From Cristatella mucedo (lineage: Eukaryota; Bryozoa; Phylactolaemata; Cristatellidae), in assembly GCA_009760855.2 (NCBI GenBank), contig WPIO01000023.1, positions 2,641,501 to 2,705,500 on the forward strand: a stretch of 64,000 nt of DNA, given 5' to 3'. This document shows positions 10,916 to 22,200 of this stretch, in pieces (position 1 is the stretch's first letter; the number at the start of each line of letters is the position of its first letter). The position numbers were made by a program, and so were the translations under genes. The notes under the pieces are model-generated. The model ran no database searches, was not told the DNA's origin, and worked only from the letters and a program-made list of their open reading frames with translations.

Positions 10916-11495
10916 GTTCAGTAAAATCCCCAATCTGTGTGTCTCGCTTCCAATTCACGCCGCGGACTCACGACCCCCTTTAGTAACGGTAGGCAGGTCA
11001 GCGCCAGAAACGCTCGTTTCGTGGCGGCCAGCTTATTGCGCGTAGGCGCGCACCGAACGGCATTAGGCGATAGGCTACGCCGCTAGGTAAGCGGCAGGTC
11101 AAGCTTACCCCGCCGAGCCTTCGGCGTTACAAATCTGCGACACAAGCAAGCCTATGGAGCCCCTATTTACAAACTTTATATTGAGTGATTTTACGTATAC
11201 ATTTAAAAACCTGAGACCCTTTGTCCGGAATCATGGTGGCCGCCCCCCCCCCCCCGCCGCCGCCGCTTCTTTCGCGAGCTGGTTAGCTTACTACTTTTTT
11301 GGCCCGTGGCTGCGGTCCCATGCTAATGCGACTTGACTTTGAAAGAGCCGACTTGAATGTTAACATTCTTAGGGCGATTTGAAACAGTTAGTACACATAG
11401 GTCATCGCCTTTTAAGCAGCCTACAGAACTGGTTTCAGAAAGTTAATTTTCTGGAAGTGACTTTGCAGAAGGGCCACTCAAAGAGACTGACTTAC

Positions 11496-11560
11496 CGTAT
11501 AACTAAAGCTCTCAAGAAGCACCACACGAGCCTTTTTAGCATCCTGTAAGTCCTGGTGAT
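11496..11560 (-). CDS. candidate exon, possibly TMX3 cytoplasmic tail
   Basis: A 65-nt segment with acceptor CTCCGATTAAG and a strong donor ATACG|GTAAGTC. It is open in one frame with 21 codons (HQDLQDAKKARVVLLESF...). It starts in phase 1, as required by the donor of the TMX3 transmembrane exon at 19,118, and the strand is right. No homology supports it, and it could belong to an unrelated transcript. Confidence 0.35.
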
Positions 11561-12049
11561 CTTAATCGGAGAAAGGATGTGAAGCTTTGAATTTAAGATG
11601 CACTACCCGGCAGGCTGTGTCGGCGTCTCCTTAATAAAATTCTGTAGCGTCTGTCTAGGAGAAATGGTAGCCGTTATGGTAGTAGACTCTTTTACTCCCC
11701 GCTGAAAAAGTGCCGATAAGATGAGCATTTCGTCTCTTGAGAAAAATGATTGTCACATTGTGGTCTGAATTTCCGCACAGATATTTTTCAAACTCGTATA
11801 TAAAATACTGATACCCCATCTGCAGAGCCTGATGGTTCGCCACAAGGGCTACTTTTCCGGCGGACACATGCGAATACCATCTAAAAATACGATAGCCTCG
11901 CTCCGGAGAAATTAGGAGGTGGCACTCTGGAGATAACGACCCAGGTATAAAATAGTGTAACGTAGAGAATTATTGAACACTTCTTCTAACACCAATGTTG
12001 TGTCCGCACATCCCAGATGGACCAGGTAGTTCTAGTGAGGCTGGGTGGA

Positions 12050-12965
12050 CACAGTTTCAGATCCTTTCATCGGCTCTGCCAGCATATCTCTTGTTGAATC
12101 AGCTCGAAATCTAGGTGTCATGTTCCAAAGTGACCTCTCGTTAGACGACCACATTAGCTCCACAGTTGAATCTGCCTACTTTCAGCTTCATAACATTGCT
12201 AAAATTAGGGCTTGTTTAGATAAGGATACCACGTCCAAGTTGGTCCATGCATTCGTGACATCCCGTCTCGACTTCTGCAACTCACTGCTTACTGGCCTAC
12301 CAGCATGTTCGATCAGGCGATTGCAGCTGGTGCAAAACTCTGCAGCTAGGCTTGTCTGTCGTGAGCGTCGCAGTTGCCACATCACACCACTTCTCGCCGA
12401 CCTGCACTGGCTACCAGTCAAGCAACGGATTGACTTCAAGGCTTTGTCACTCACTTTTAGGTCACTTCATTCTTTGTCTCCAACCTATCACTCAGAACTA
12501 CTCCCCCACCAGGCCAAGCATTGCACCCCCGCTTTTCGGAATCCAACAGTCTACCAATACCTCGTACAGACCTCAAATCCTTTGGCGACAGTGCATTTAG
12601 TTCGTATGCTCCCAAAGCCTGGGACTTCCTGCCGACTTGCGTCAGAACATTCCTTTACTTGACCACATTTAAAAAGAACTTAAAAACACCTATTTAAGAC
12701 AGAATTTAGTGGGTCCCTGTGATCCGTCCTGCATGTGCTTATGCGTGCTGATACTGTGCAAGCTGCCACTAACCACAATTGCATGCTGACCCTGTGCATG
12801 TCACCCCTAACCATGTTATTCATTTTGTTTGTTTATCAAGCGTGATATTACTCACCATTCAATTGTATTTCCCTTTGCAGTAAATGTAAAGCGCCTAGAA
12901 AGAGATTGAGTTCTCTGAGGGCGCTTTATCAAATATATTATTAGCAAGTGCATCATTATCATTAT
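12050..12965 (+). mobile_element. LINE 3' half, best-preserved RT C-terminus
   Basis: About 200 uninterrupted codons from the end of the RT/thumb region: ARNLGVMFQSDLSLDDHI, TSRLDFCNSLLTGLPA, LQLVQNSAARLV, HWLPVKQRIDFK. The 3' UTR follows, then a tail hairpin with 8-bp arms AAAGCGCC (12,888-12,895) and GGCGCTTT (12,920-12,927). The signature is that of CR1/L2-superfamily LINEs. It is 5'-truncated and lacks the catalytic FADD part. Confidence 0.9.
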
Positions 12966-13445
12966 TTCATTCTTTGGCTCCAGCCTACCTTTTAGATCTA
13001 CCCCCTCACTGGGCTAAGCATCGCACCACCTGCTTTTTGCCATTCTATTCGTTTACTTATACCTCATACAAAATTCAAATCCTTTGGAGACCGCGCCTGT
13101 AGTTCGTATGCTTCCAAAGCCCGGAACCCAATCCCGACTTTCGTCACGACATCTGACATTTAAAAATTAATTAAAAACGCATCTATTTATCACGGCGTTT
13201 AGTGGGTCTATGTGATTCATCGTTTATGTGCTTATGCCTGCTGAGATTGTGCATGCTGCCACTAACCATACTTGTATGCTGACGCTGTGCATGTCACCCC
13301 TAAACATATTATTCTTGTTGGCCATTGAGCATGCTACCACTGACCATTCGATCCGTGCTTCCTTTGCAGCAATTATAAAGCACCTAGAAAGGGATTGAGT
13401 TCTCTAAGGAAGCTATATCAAGTGTATTATTATCATTATTATAAT
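12966..13445 (+). mobile_element. LINE 3' fragment
   Basis: A shorter copy starting near the AYLLDLP/HQAKH equivalent. It carries the 3' UTR (GTGCATGCTGCCACTAACCA) and ends in a degraded hairpin and (ATT)n at about 13,424. Confidence 0.8.
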
Positions 13446-13637
13446 TAGGTGTACAATGCCTGCAGACCTCACACGCGTGTAAGGACTAAGTGAAGAATGC
13501 CACACGCAGCGCTGTCAAGGATACGGCATCGGCAAGAGTGCCAACATAGTTGCTTTCAAAGTATAGATGGTTAGATAAGTGGCTCTGGCTGCCTCGTTAA
13601 TGCCTAAAGTAACGTAAGGGCACAGCACTCACCAACC

Positions 13638-13677
13638 GGCAGACCTGGCCCAGAAAACTGTTCTGGCCAGGTCTGCC
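13638..13677. repeat. inverted repeat with 13-bp perfect arms
   Basis: GGCAGACCTGGCC at 13,638-13,650 is the exact reverse complement of 13,665-13,677. The spacer adds CAGAA/TTCTG pairing with a one-base bulge, so a hairpin with a very short loop is possible. Confidence 0.8.
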
Positions 13678-14289
13678 TAAAATGCTAGCCAGGTCAGAAG
13701 TCACAAATTACGTCCGCCGAGAATATTCTCCATAGTTGTTAAATAATAGAATAACGCTTCTCATAAGCATGCCTATCATGAACTATGTAAAAGCTTTGGC
13801 TAGTTTGAAGTCAGTGGCCAAAAAAGAACACAGGGAATAGGTCGCTCAGACAGGCAAGCTGGAGCAAGAGAATGAATGGTCCTACAAGTTGAGGACCGGA
13901 CCTTTAACTAAGCAGATATGCTATTTAATGGGGTACAAGGCATACGCGACTTTCCCAACAAACAAGCCTAGCTAGAGAGTTTTGCATGAACTGCAAGCCT
14001 GTTAAAGGCACAGGAAAGACAGATGTCTCTAGCTTGGAGGAGACAAGAGGCAGAGAAGACTTACTCTGAGAAGAGCGCATGCAGCTATTCCAAAGGACGT
14101 GCGCTAATTTTTGACAGGATGTCTGCAATCACTACGCACATGTGTGTTTAACGTTTGTAAGAACTCACTCACGGACACCGCACGCACACGCGGATATATA
14201 AAATATATACCGACTCAGCAGCCTACCTTGGAGACCCGCAGGGTCTCGGGTAGCGTATTGCTAAAATAGAGCAAGCCTGCTCTTCCCTT

Positions 14290-15440
14290 GCAAGGGACAT
14301 TAACCTGCTTCAGGCCAGCCTTCTCTCTCCTTGGCAAAAGATTGACGCCTTGCGGAAGTTCCCCCTGCAACGGCACGACTACCTTTGTCGGGCACGGCTT
14401 GTGCTTAAGACCGCTCTGCAACCAGCCGAAAAGGCTCTGATGAAGCTATGTCGCTTCGCGTGCGGTCTGCCGAACTTTGCATCGGTGCATTTCCCATTTT
14501 GTCCGTCAAGTCGCCCGTCACAGACTCGACCGGGTAGTCGCCAGCCTGGATGGTACGCCATCGTCTGATGAGGAACGTTCGCAATACCTGAGCCCAGCAG
14601 CCATCGGCCCTGGCAACAGGGTTGGCCCGATCTCACTGCGGTCGGACGCGAGTAAGTGCCTTAAGTGGCTCTCCTGTCGCGTCTTGCTGACCGGCCCTGA
14701 AGTGCTGGCTTTGTATACCAACCCTGACGGCATCGAGCACTGGGTCGTGCCACGAGTGGTCATCACGAAGCTGCGAAAGTTCACCAGGCTCGTGAAAGGC
14801 CGTGCTTGGGCGGCCCAGCATGCACAGGGCAGGGTCAGCTGCTGCCTGGCCACGGACAGATTCGCCACCCAGTCACTTCTTGACCACGGGTCTTGGCCTG
14901 TCGTTCCGGGCTTGGCGGTTCGTGCACCGAGCGCTTGGACGCGCTACCACTGGCTACTGCCAGGAGTCGGGTATACCCTGGGGCGATTACCAGCTGCCAC
15001 CTATGCCGCACGGAGGCAGAGACCGCTTGCCAAGTGCTGAGCCACTGCCAGCCGATGCTGCATGCAATTACGGCCCGACACAACCTGGTTCTGGGCCGCC
15101 TAATCGGAGCTCTTCCGGCCACCGGGCTCAACTACATGTAGGCAGGCTGCACCCTCCTGCTTGCAGGTGGTCTGGCTCTCAAGCCGAACCTGGTCATTGA
15201 CAACGGCCCTGATTTAGTAATTGTGGATGTGCCGGTGCCATTCGACAGCAGCAAGGATGCTCTTGATTGTGGCGGCCCGGAACAAGGTAGACGAATATGC
15301 AGCCATTGCCCGGTCTTACCTGACCGCTGGCTACCGGTCGGCAGTTGTGAGGCCCTTCGTAGTTGGGGCTCTCGGTAGTTGGTGGCTACACAATGAAGCA
15401 TGCCTGGCCGAACTCACCATTCCATGCGTGGAGAGAAGGG
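14290..15440 (+). pseudogene. 5'-truncated R2/NeSL-type retrotransposon ORF remnant
   Basis: Plus-strand pieces in shifted frames read: an RT thumb with SLLSPWQKIDALRKFPLQRH; about 150 residues with CCHC-like spacing (C..E..HVLSHCQPMLHAITARHN style, at about 15,015-15,080); and a restriction-like endonuclease motif 'PDLVIVDVPVPFD' at about 15,207-15,245. That order (RT thumb, CCHC, PD..D..VPF) is typical of the single-ORF non-LTR elements of the R2/NeSL group. Frameshifts and stops make it non-functional, and the catalytic RT core is missing. Confidence 0.7.
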
Positions 15441-15591
15441 TATTGGGGCAGCTCTGCGTGTCCGATGTGCCATTACAGGCTCGTAAGCCCCGTGGTCCCT
15501 GTTCCTGAACCGGGAGGCCCGGGTTGCACGCTCGAACCCGGCAGGGCAGGGCACCCGGCTATGTATATATACTAGTTGAAATCTTTTCTCG

Positions 15592-15782
<191 letters not shown>

Positions 15783-16001
15783 GTTTCCAAGCATATGCAG
15801 GTAAATATGGTATCCATGCAGTTATGCCACACAATAGTGCTAACCTTCAGGAATCTGTAGCCACTAATTATTGCAGCTGCTGCTTAACAATTACAACTTT
15901 TAAACCAACTGAAGCATTGTGGATTAATGTTAACTACTTGAATGCCGCTTCCACTAACACTGCCACTGTGAGCCCTTCACCAACAATTGGCTCATTCAAG
16001 C

Positions 16002-16395
16002 TCACAGTCCTAATTTGAGACTGAGCATGGGAGTTTAACTTGAATATCATTAGCACAGTATTGATGTCGCAAACCGAAGACCCGATTATTGTATCGAGGA
16101 GATCCCCACACATCTAAGCAAGGGAGTAGGCCTTCTGCAAACACAATGAAGGACTAGTCGTCACAATGGCAATGCCAATTACTGAAAACGCTTTCGAACC
16201 ACGTCGAATGCATTCCTATGAAAAGCTGCAAACTAGCTCTAGCCATTAAATAAAGGTAAATAAAAGGCATCGTCAGGGCTCGAGAAAGTGAATCAGGTCG
16301 AGCCACACAAACATGATGCTTTATTCCGGAGTGGCATGCTCGAGAACTTGATCCCTTTCGAAACTTTACAACAGCGCAAAGTATACACATACGAA
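16002..16395. repeat. duplicated 0.4-kb segment, copy 1
   Basis: Shares a long colinear match with 18,455-18,880, including GAGTTTAACTTGAATATCAT, TCACAATGGCAATGCCAA, ATGAAAAGCTGCAAACTAGC and AGAGTGGCATGCTCGAGAAC equivalents, with small indels. No coding frame, terminal repeat or tail was recognised. Confidence 0.85.
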
Positions 16396-17377
16396 AGAAA
16401 GAAGCACCAGCAAACCAAGGCAAGATGAGGTGCAGGCAACTCCCATCGCACTATCCCAAGAGCATTTAGAAAACAGATGCTACCACACCTTGGGTACACT
16501 TATTTAAAAAAAACTGATATTTCAGTGCACACAATTTACTAGCCCTAACTGACAATAACAGTAGCATATAGGCAATATATTGGGGAGTATTACATGCATA
16601 TTGAGTAGGAGAAGTTCACGCATTATATCTGCCATCTATCGTTGCGTTGACGTATACTGTCAACCTTAATGGGGAGAGCCACAAAACGGCTTACACAACA
16701 AGTACACATATCGAACAATTAATGGATCAGCTCGATGACCAGAATTAGACACAGCTAAGCTGGCTACTTATGACCACATATTTCAATCGCATCAGAACGA
16801 ACACGATTACAGTCTGGATAACAAAAAGCAAGCCGTTGGAAAGGCTTCTTGCCTGGAAAGAGGCAAGGCGATGCCGAGCTGATACGGCCTGAGCGGCACA
16901 CTCCAAGTCACTTTAACACAAGAAGGCAAATTGATATCACACATTGCTGTATAACTGTGGGAAATGCAGCGAGACAGTATTACGAAGATGTCTTGCTTGG
17001 AGCTACTAGATGCCGTGCGACAGCAAGCCGAGACTGGAGCACCACTGCACAGCCTGCAGCTCTGGTCAGGATTCCATGACTCCGGGGCAACACCACGGCT
17101 CTCCAGATGCGGCTCAGCATGCCAGAAAGTGGGGTACGACGGCAGGAAGAGGCCAACAACTGGCAGAGAAGAGTATCACTCGATTTTGGCATGGCCCACA
17201 TCTACAAGACATCAGTTAGCCAGTCACCACCAAAACTGCATTTTGCAGCAGAGCCTTGACCATCATGTTAAAAGTAGATTAAGAAGTGGTAGTGAGTACG
17301 ACAAAATATGGCATAAGTGATGACGAGAACAAGTCTATAAATAGTAATGACAATAATAATAATAATAACAATAATCA

Positions 17378-17600
17378 TCATCAGCATGCATTTGTACAGC
17401 ACCCCAAGAGAACTAAATCTCTTTCCAGGCAATCCACATAGGCAGGAGAGGAGGACCATGAGCTGACAATGACAATAATGTGCACAATTGTGGTAAGAAA
17501 AAGCATACAAAGGAAATGTACATAGATGAAGCAAATGCTGAAAGCAAAAGACAGGCTTTAGCTTGGCTTTAAATGTAGTCAGTCCACTCAGGTACGAAGT
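17378..17600 (-). mobile_element. diverged LINE 3' fragment
   Basis: The tail hairpin on the minus strand (GTACAGCACCCCAAGAGAACTA) is followed by eroded 3' UTR and a GCAAATGCTGAAAGCAAAAG motif. Confidence 0.55.
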
Positions 17601-17819
17601 CAGTCAGTAGCGAATTTTTAAGTGCATTACAACAAAAAGAAGGCTACTGTGAAAATCTTGTGCCTTTTTGCCTCATCCGACTATTAATTGGGATTATGGT
17701 TATGGCTCAGGGTACAGTTTTTACCCATGCTTGCAGTGAAAACATGGTCATATTTTAGCCTAGATCTATTGAGTGCATGGCTTGACCACCAACCCCCCCT
17801 GCCGATGATGTGCCCATGG

Positions 17820-17952
17820 TTATTTGCCCAGAGGCAAGGTGCTCGTGCTACACGACCCGGGTCGTGGGTTCTTATTGACCACCAAAAGCGGTGTTGATAG
17901 CCGTGAAGGCTCTTCTGTTACTATATAAAAATGAGGCTTGTTAAATCAGCTT
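17820..17952 (+). mobile_element. tRNA-derived SINE, family B
   Basis: Box-A-like TTGCCCAGAGGCAAGG and box-B-like GGGTCGTGGGTTC precede the family B tail GATAGCCGTGAAGGCTCTTC..GAGGCTTGTTAAATCAGC. Confidence 0.75.
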
Positions 17953-18454
17953 ACCTTATGGACGGTAAGCCTGAAGCATAATTTTGGGATACACGAGCAC
18001 ACTGCTGGTCTATCTTATTCAGTCGCTGGTCACCTATTGTAACAGCAACATTCCTAATGTAACATAACAAACCAATCAAGCTAGGTCAATTAAATTAATG
18101 CTCAGCTTCAGCACGCAAAGAATGGCCCATGGCTCACGGACGGGGAAAGTCAATCTAACAAATGAAACATATGACCAGCCAATTCTAAAGCATATTTGAT
18201 CAAACTAGCACCTGCATATGCCACTTTCACACATGTGGCAAATACAACACCACGAGAACACGAGCTGTACTGACGTGAATTTCCAACCAAGTAGACCGAG
18301 GCGTTGTCGGCAGACGATGACTCCACCAAAAAAGAGCAGAAAGCCAATATGAGACAAGCAGCCGGATCCTAGGGGCCTTAGTGCACCCATAGGCAAGTAC
18401 ACAGAGCTCACGCTGGCACCAAACTACAGTTGAACCTCCAATAACTGTGCAACA

Positions 18455-18880
18455 CAAACTGACAGTCGCTAATTTCGGACTGAACCTACGAGTTTAACTT
18501 GAATATCATCTGCATAGTATCGACGTCGCAAGCCGAAGGCCCAATTATTGTATCGAGTAGATCCCCCACACATAAGCAAGACAGTAAGCTTTCTGCAAAC
18601 ACGGTGGAGGGCTGGTTGTCACAATGGCAATGCCAAAGACTGAAGACGTTTCCGAGCCACGTCGAATGCAATTCAATGAAAAGCTGCAAACTAGCACTAG
18701 ACATTAAATGGAGGTAAGTAATAGGCATCGTCGGGGCATTGGAAACGATAAGGCGAATCGGATTCGAGAAAGTGAATCAGGTTCGAACCACACAAACATG
18801 GTGCTTTATTCCAGAGTGGCATGCTCGAGAACTTAACCCCTTTCAAAGCTACAACAGTATACAGTATACATATACGAAAG
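18455..18880. repeat. duplicated 0.4-kb segment, copy 2
   Basis: Partner of 16,002-16,395 in direct orientation about 2.45 kb away. This copy has about 25 extra bases near 18,745-18,770, and a LINE tail joins its right end at about 18,882. Confidence 0.85.
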
Positions 18881-18881
18881 A

Positions 18882-18955
18882 AATGTAAAGCGCCTAGAGA
18901 GAGATTAAGTTCTCTGAGGGCGCTTTATCAAGTGCATTATTATTATTATAATCAA
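18882..18955 (+). mobile_element. isolated LINE/SINE-type tail
   Basis: Only the hairpin TGTAAAGCGCCTAGAGAGAG..AGGGCGCTTTATC and (ATT)n are present, with no upstream LINE body. It is either a very short 5'-truncated insertion or a tail hitch-hiking with the duplication. Confidence 0.75.
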
Positions 18956-19117
18956 AGACACCATCAAACAGTTTGTAAGTTGAACTGTGCAGCAAAAGGC
19001 CTAAGTTTTCAATCAATCAAAGTAATTGTCAGAAAACAGTGTTTAACTAACTAGAAACGATATACGACTCAGTGTACAATACATAAGATTAATTGCTAAA
19101 GCAGATGGTTCACTTAC

Positions 19118-19283
19118 TTTCCGAGAGCTCACTGGCAGCTATTGACTCTGCTGATATTTCATCCTCATCTCCATCTTCGCCTCCCCATGACATGCAGCAG
19201 ATGGTGTATATGATCATGCAGACAATGAAGACTGGCATACAGATGATGATGATAAAGAGAAAGCGTGACTCAAGCCATATGCT
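19118..19283 (-). CDS. TMX3: TMX3 exon 11: transmembrane helix and acidic tail
   Basis: 166 nt, acceptor AATCTATTTTAG, donor GAAA|GTAAGT, phase 0 to 1. It encodes a 24-residue hydrophobic stretch with a run of four isoleucines, then WGGEDGDEDE. Phase permits direct joining to exon 10, but other TMX3 proteins have about 25 more residues here. A small exon in the 15-kb intron may have been missed. At least one further exon must follow. Confidence 0.8.
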
Positions 19284-22200
19284 CTAAAATAGATTGCAAC
19301 TGATGACTGCCTTTAAGCAAGCTGGGGATGCCCTGGAAAAGATGGCAAGGAGTGAGAGCACACAAGCTTGAGCTTGCTCAGATCTCTAAAGTGAGTCATT
19401 GCATTCCAAATGCATGATTTTCTGTTAACAAGTATTTGAGAAACAAAGGATGGACCACAGGGGTAGTTAGCACACAAAAAATGCGAATACACCACCCGTA
19501 AATAGATTATCTAACATTCAGCATAAAAAATTATCTCAGTAGGGCAGCCTCTACCTTAGTGGCTACTATATTAGATTAGCAATTAGATTTTCTTCGATGG
19601 CATGTATGTAAGAGCTGTGCATAGGATGCAAACTGTTTATTAAAGGCAAATGAACAAACGCATAACACACTGGTTCTGAGAAAATCAGACGATGTCACTC
19701 CAACTTGATTCCTTATAACATCTCTTGCTCTGGCATAGAGGCCAGAGAAGCTACTTTGTTGTCTTCTCGGGTGTAGTGTCCTACAGCTCCCAGATTTTTA
19801 AAGAACAGGTCGGTAACTGAGGTAGGCCGATCACCATGTCTCAGCCGCTGCTCTTTATCGCCCCATCAATGTCCAATTAGGTTTAACTCTGGTTAGGACA
19901 CTGCATCGATAACACGCCGAAGGTTGCAAAGAAGGGCTTTACCGACCTGGCAGTGTGTTTGGGGTAAGTGCCTTGTTGTCAAATGTAGGTCTCACCAAGT
20001 AGTTAGCTAGCGCTAGACAGTCTGTCATCTAGGACCACTCCAAGGCACACGTGTTGGTCCATCGTACCCACAATACAATGCTGAGCTCCTACACCTTTCA
20101 TAGAGCTAGCCCTTATTCTTCGCTTCCCATAGCTCAACTGCGTGACTTGCTCTTGTCAGTCCATAAAACTGTACTCACTGTTCCACCGTCCAGTGGGCGT
20201 GGTCATAAGCCGATTGCAAACGAGCCACTTTATGCCGGCTGGTTAACATAATTCATTTGTATTGCGCCCTAGGAGCTTAACCTCTCTATTCAGACACTTC
20301 ATATATGCCAAGGAACTCGAGCCCGCGACCTTGACCAGACCTTGGTCGGCGCGAACATCTTAACCACTGGGCCAAACCAAGGCAATTTTTGGTTAGTGGA
20401 GGCCTCTGTTTTGCCACAGAAGATCCCACTATTAGCTAGCTTTCTACGTACCATTTTGTCATTAATGTCTTTACCATGGCTTCTTTAAACGACAGTGCAA
20501 AGTCTTAAAGAGTAGCAGTCCTCTTCTGGAGTGCTCCCATCTTGATCAGCCGGTCACTCTTTATGCCAGTCTTGCAAAGCCGACCGAATCCTACTACCGA
20601 GTTATTTCTTAAGATTAAAGCACACGGTAAAGTCACTAATATGAAGCATTCGTCTAATCTCTGCGTTGCTATAGCCTTACTCATGCAAGGCTATCACCAC
20701 ACTCTTTCCGATATCGGTAAAGTGCTTAGAACCCGACATCCTACAGTTGCACGGTGCACATTCAGATGTGGTAGCAACAGGAAGCCTAGTGCTATCTGCA
20801 CCTCACATTCAACCGGACAGAAATACGATGCAAAGTAACAATAGCTACTAAAAAACCTGTGTTATCGTACAACATTAAAAAATGACATCTGCTGGCTACA
20901 CCGGCTGAGTTTGAGCGATTTTTGTCATTACCCCTATAAGCACTATTACAGCTGCTCAATTCAGTGCCCTTAGGCAACTGATAATATGTCACACTTCCTA
21001 ACTGTACTGCAGCCATGATTTGTGCAATGGCAATGCCAAAATCTTTTGACAATGAGTTTACATTGAGTGATGCTAAAGTCAAGTCGTCGTACTTGTCACA
21101 ACTGCAGTTGAATGGTATCACTATTTTCCATATATGAAACTTCAAAAATCAATTTTAAACATTCAATTTGTACGACCACAGGCAAAACAAGCATTGCAAT
21201 TCTAACATACGGGCAAGTTTTGCACCCCAGCCTTCTTGACCACACATGTGCAAATACAGGCCAAGGTCCCAATCTCCACCTCACAGAGCCATGTTCCATA
21301 AGTCAAAGTTCTTAAGATGCATCTCATTTCCACGATCCTTAATAAATACAATTTATGAAGTTCTACTATGCATGTTTCCAAGGTTATAGTTTAATTATTA
21401 TTAGGATAATGCTTCAAAAGAGTAATTTGTTAGATGATGCACTAATTAACTCACGGGGCTCTGCATCCGGTAGGTGGCATGCTACGACGTAGAGTACAGC
21501 AACCGTGTCAATCATCAGAGGCAAACTGCTCACATCACCCTAAGAGTAGAATGCACATGTAATTAGCGAAAGGCTTTGTAAGTGTAAGTCTGCAAGCAGC
21601 AGCTGCCTTCAGGCAATTTGTCATTCTTTTCGTAAGACAGAACAACCAAACTTCTTCTGCTAACTGGTTACGGAATATTACAATTTCTCACTAAAACAGC
21701 AGTGCCGAATCACACAAATATATACAACTAAGCAATGCAACTAAACTAAGCCAAAATCCGTATTTGACGAGCCATTAGTCTATCGTGTCCAGCAAATCAT
21801 TCGCACTGAGATATGTAAAGAGAGAAAAAGATCATGAAGTCTCAAAAGATTAACCATCTAAGCTACTCAAGAGCTTAAGAACAGTTTCAAACTCAGAAAG
21901 AAGTGGTATCATGTGGTAGCTACACAACTGATGATGGACCAGACAAGCTCCTGGGTTTGGCATTGTCACACTCTTGTCTAAGTAGGCCTTAATTTCGGCA
22001 ATGTTCCTCAGCTGAAAGTAGGTCGACTTAACTTGACAGTGGAGACAATGTGCTTATACAATGGCAAGTCATTTTGGAATAGCATGCACAGATGCAGGCC
22101 GGCGTTAGTGTATGAGGTTAGATGATCCAATCTGGGTGGCGAGGTCTTCTAACTTGAGGGTGATACCATACTTGCCTATTACTATAAGGTTGGTACTATC

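Larger units (their letters stand above)
9332..11131 (+). mobile_element. solo LTR, 1,800 bp
   Basis: The element starts TGTAGCGCC and ends GGCGTTACA, so the termini are TG..CA with a near-perfect 9-bp inverted repeat (8 of 9). It is flanked on both sides by AATC (9,328-9,331 and 11,132-11,135), a 4-bp target-site duplication typical of Ty3/gypsy-like insertions. An AATAAA at 10,910 fits the end of the R region and sets a plus orientation. No gag, pol or second LTR is present, so this is a solo LTR left by recombination. It contains a 16-bp minisatellite and four copies of a longer internal repeat. Confidence 0.75.

Noticed and set aside
11655-11867. 70-codon minus-strand frame behind an acceptor-like TCGTATTTTTAG
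   Set aside because: No donor gives a phase compatible with neighbouring candidate exons and no motif is recognisable; kept only as a note.
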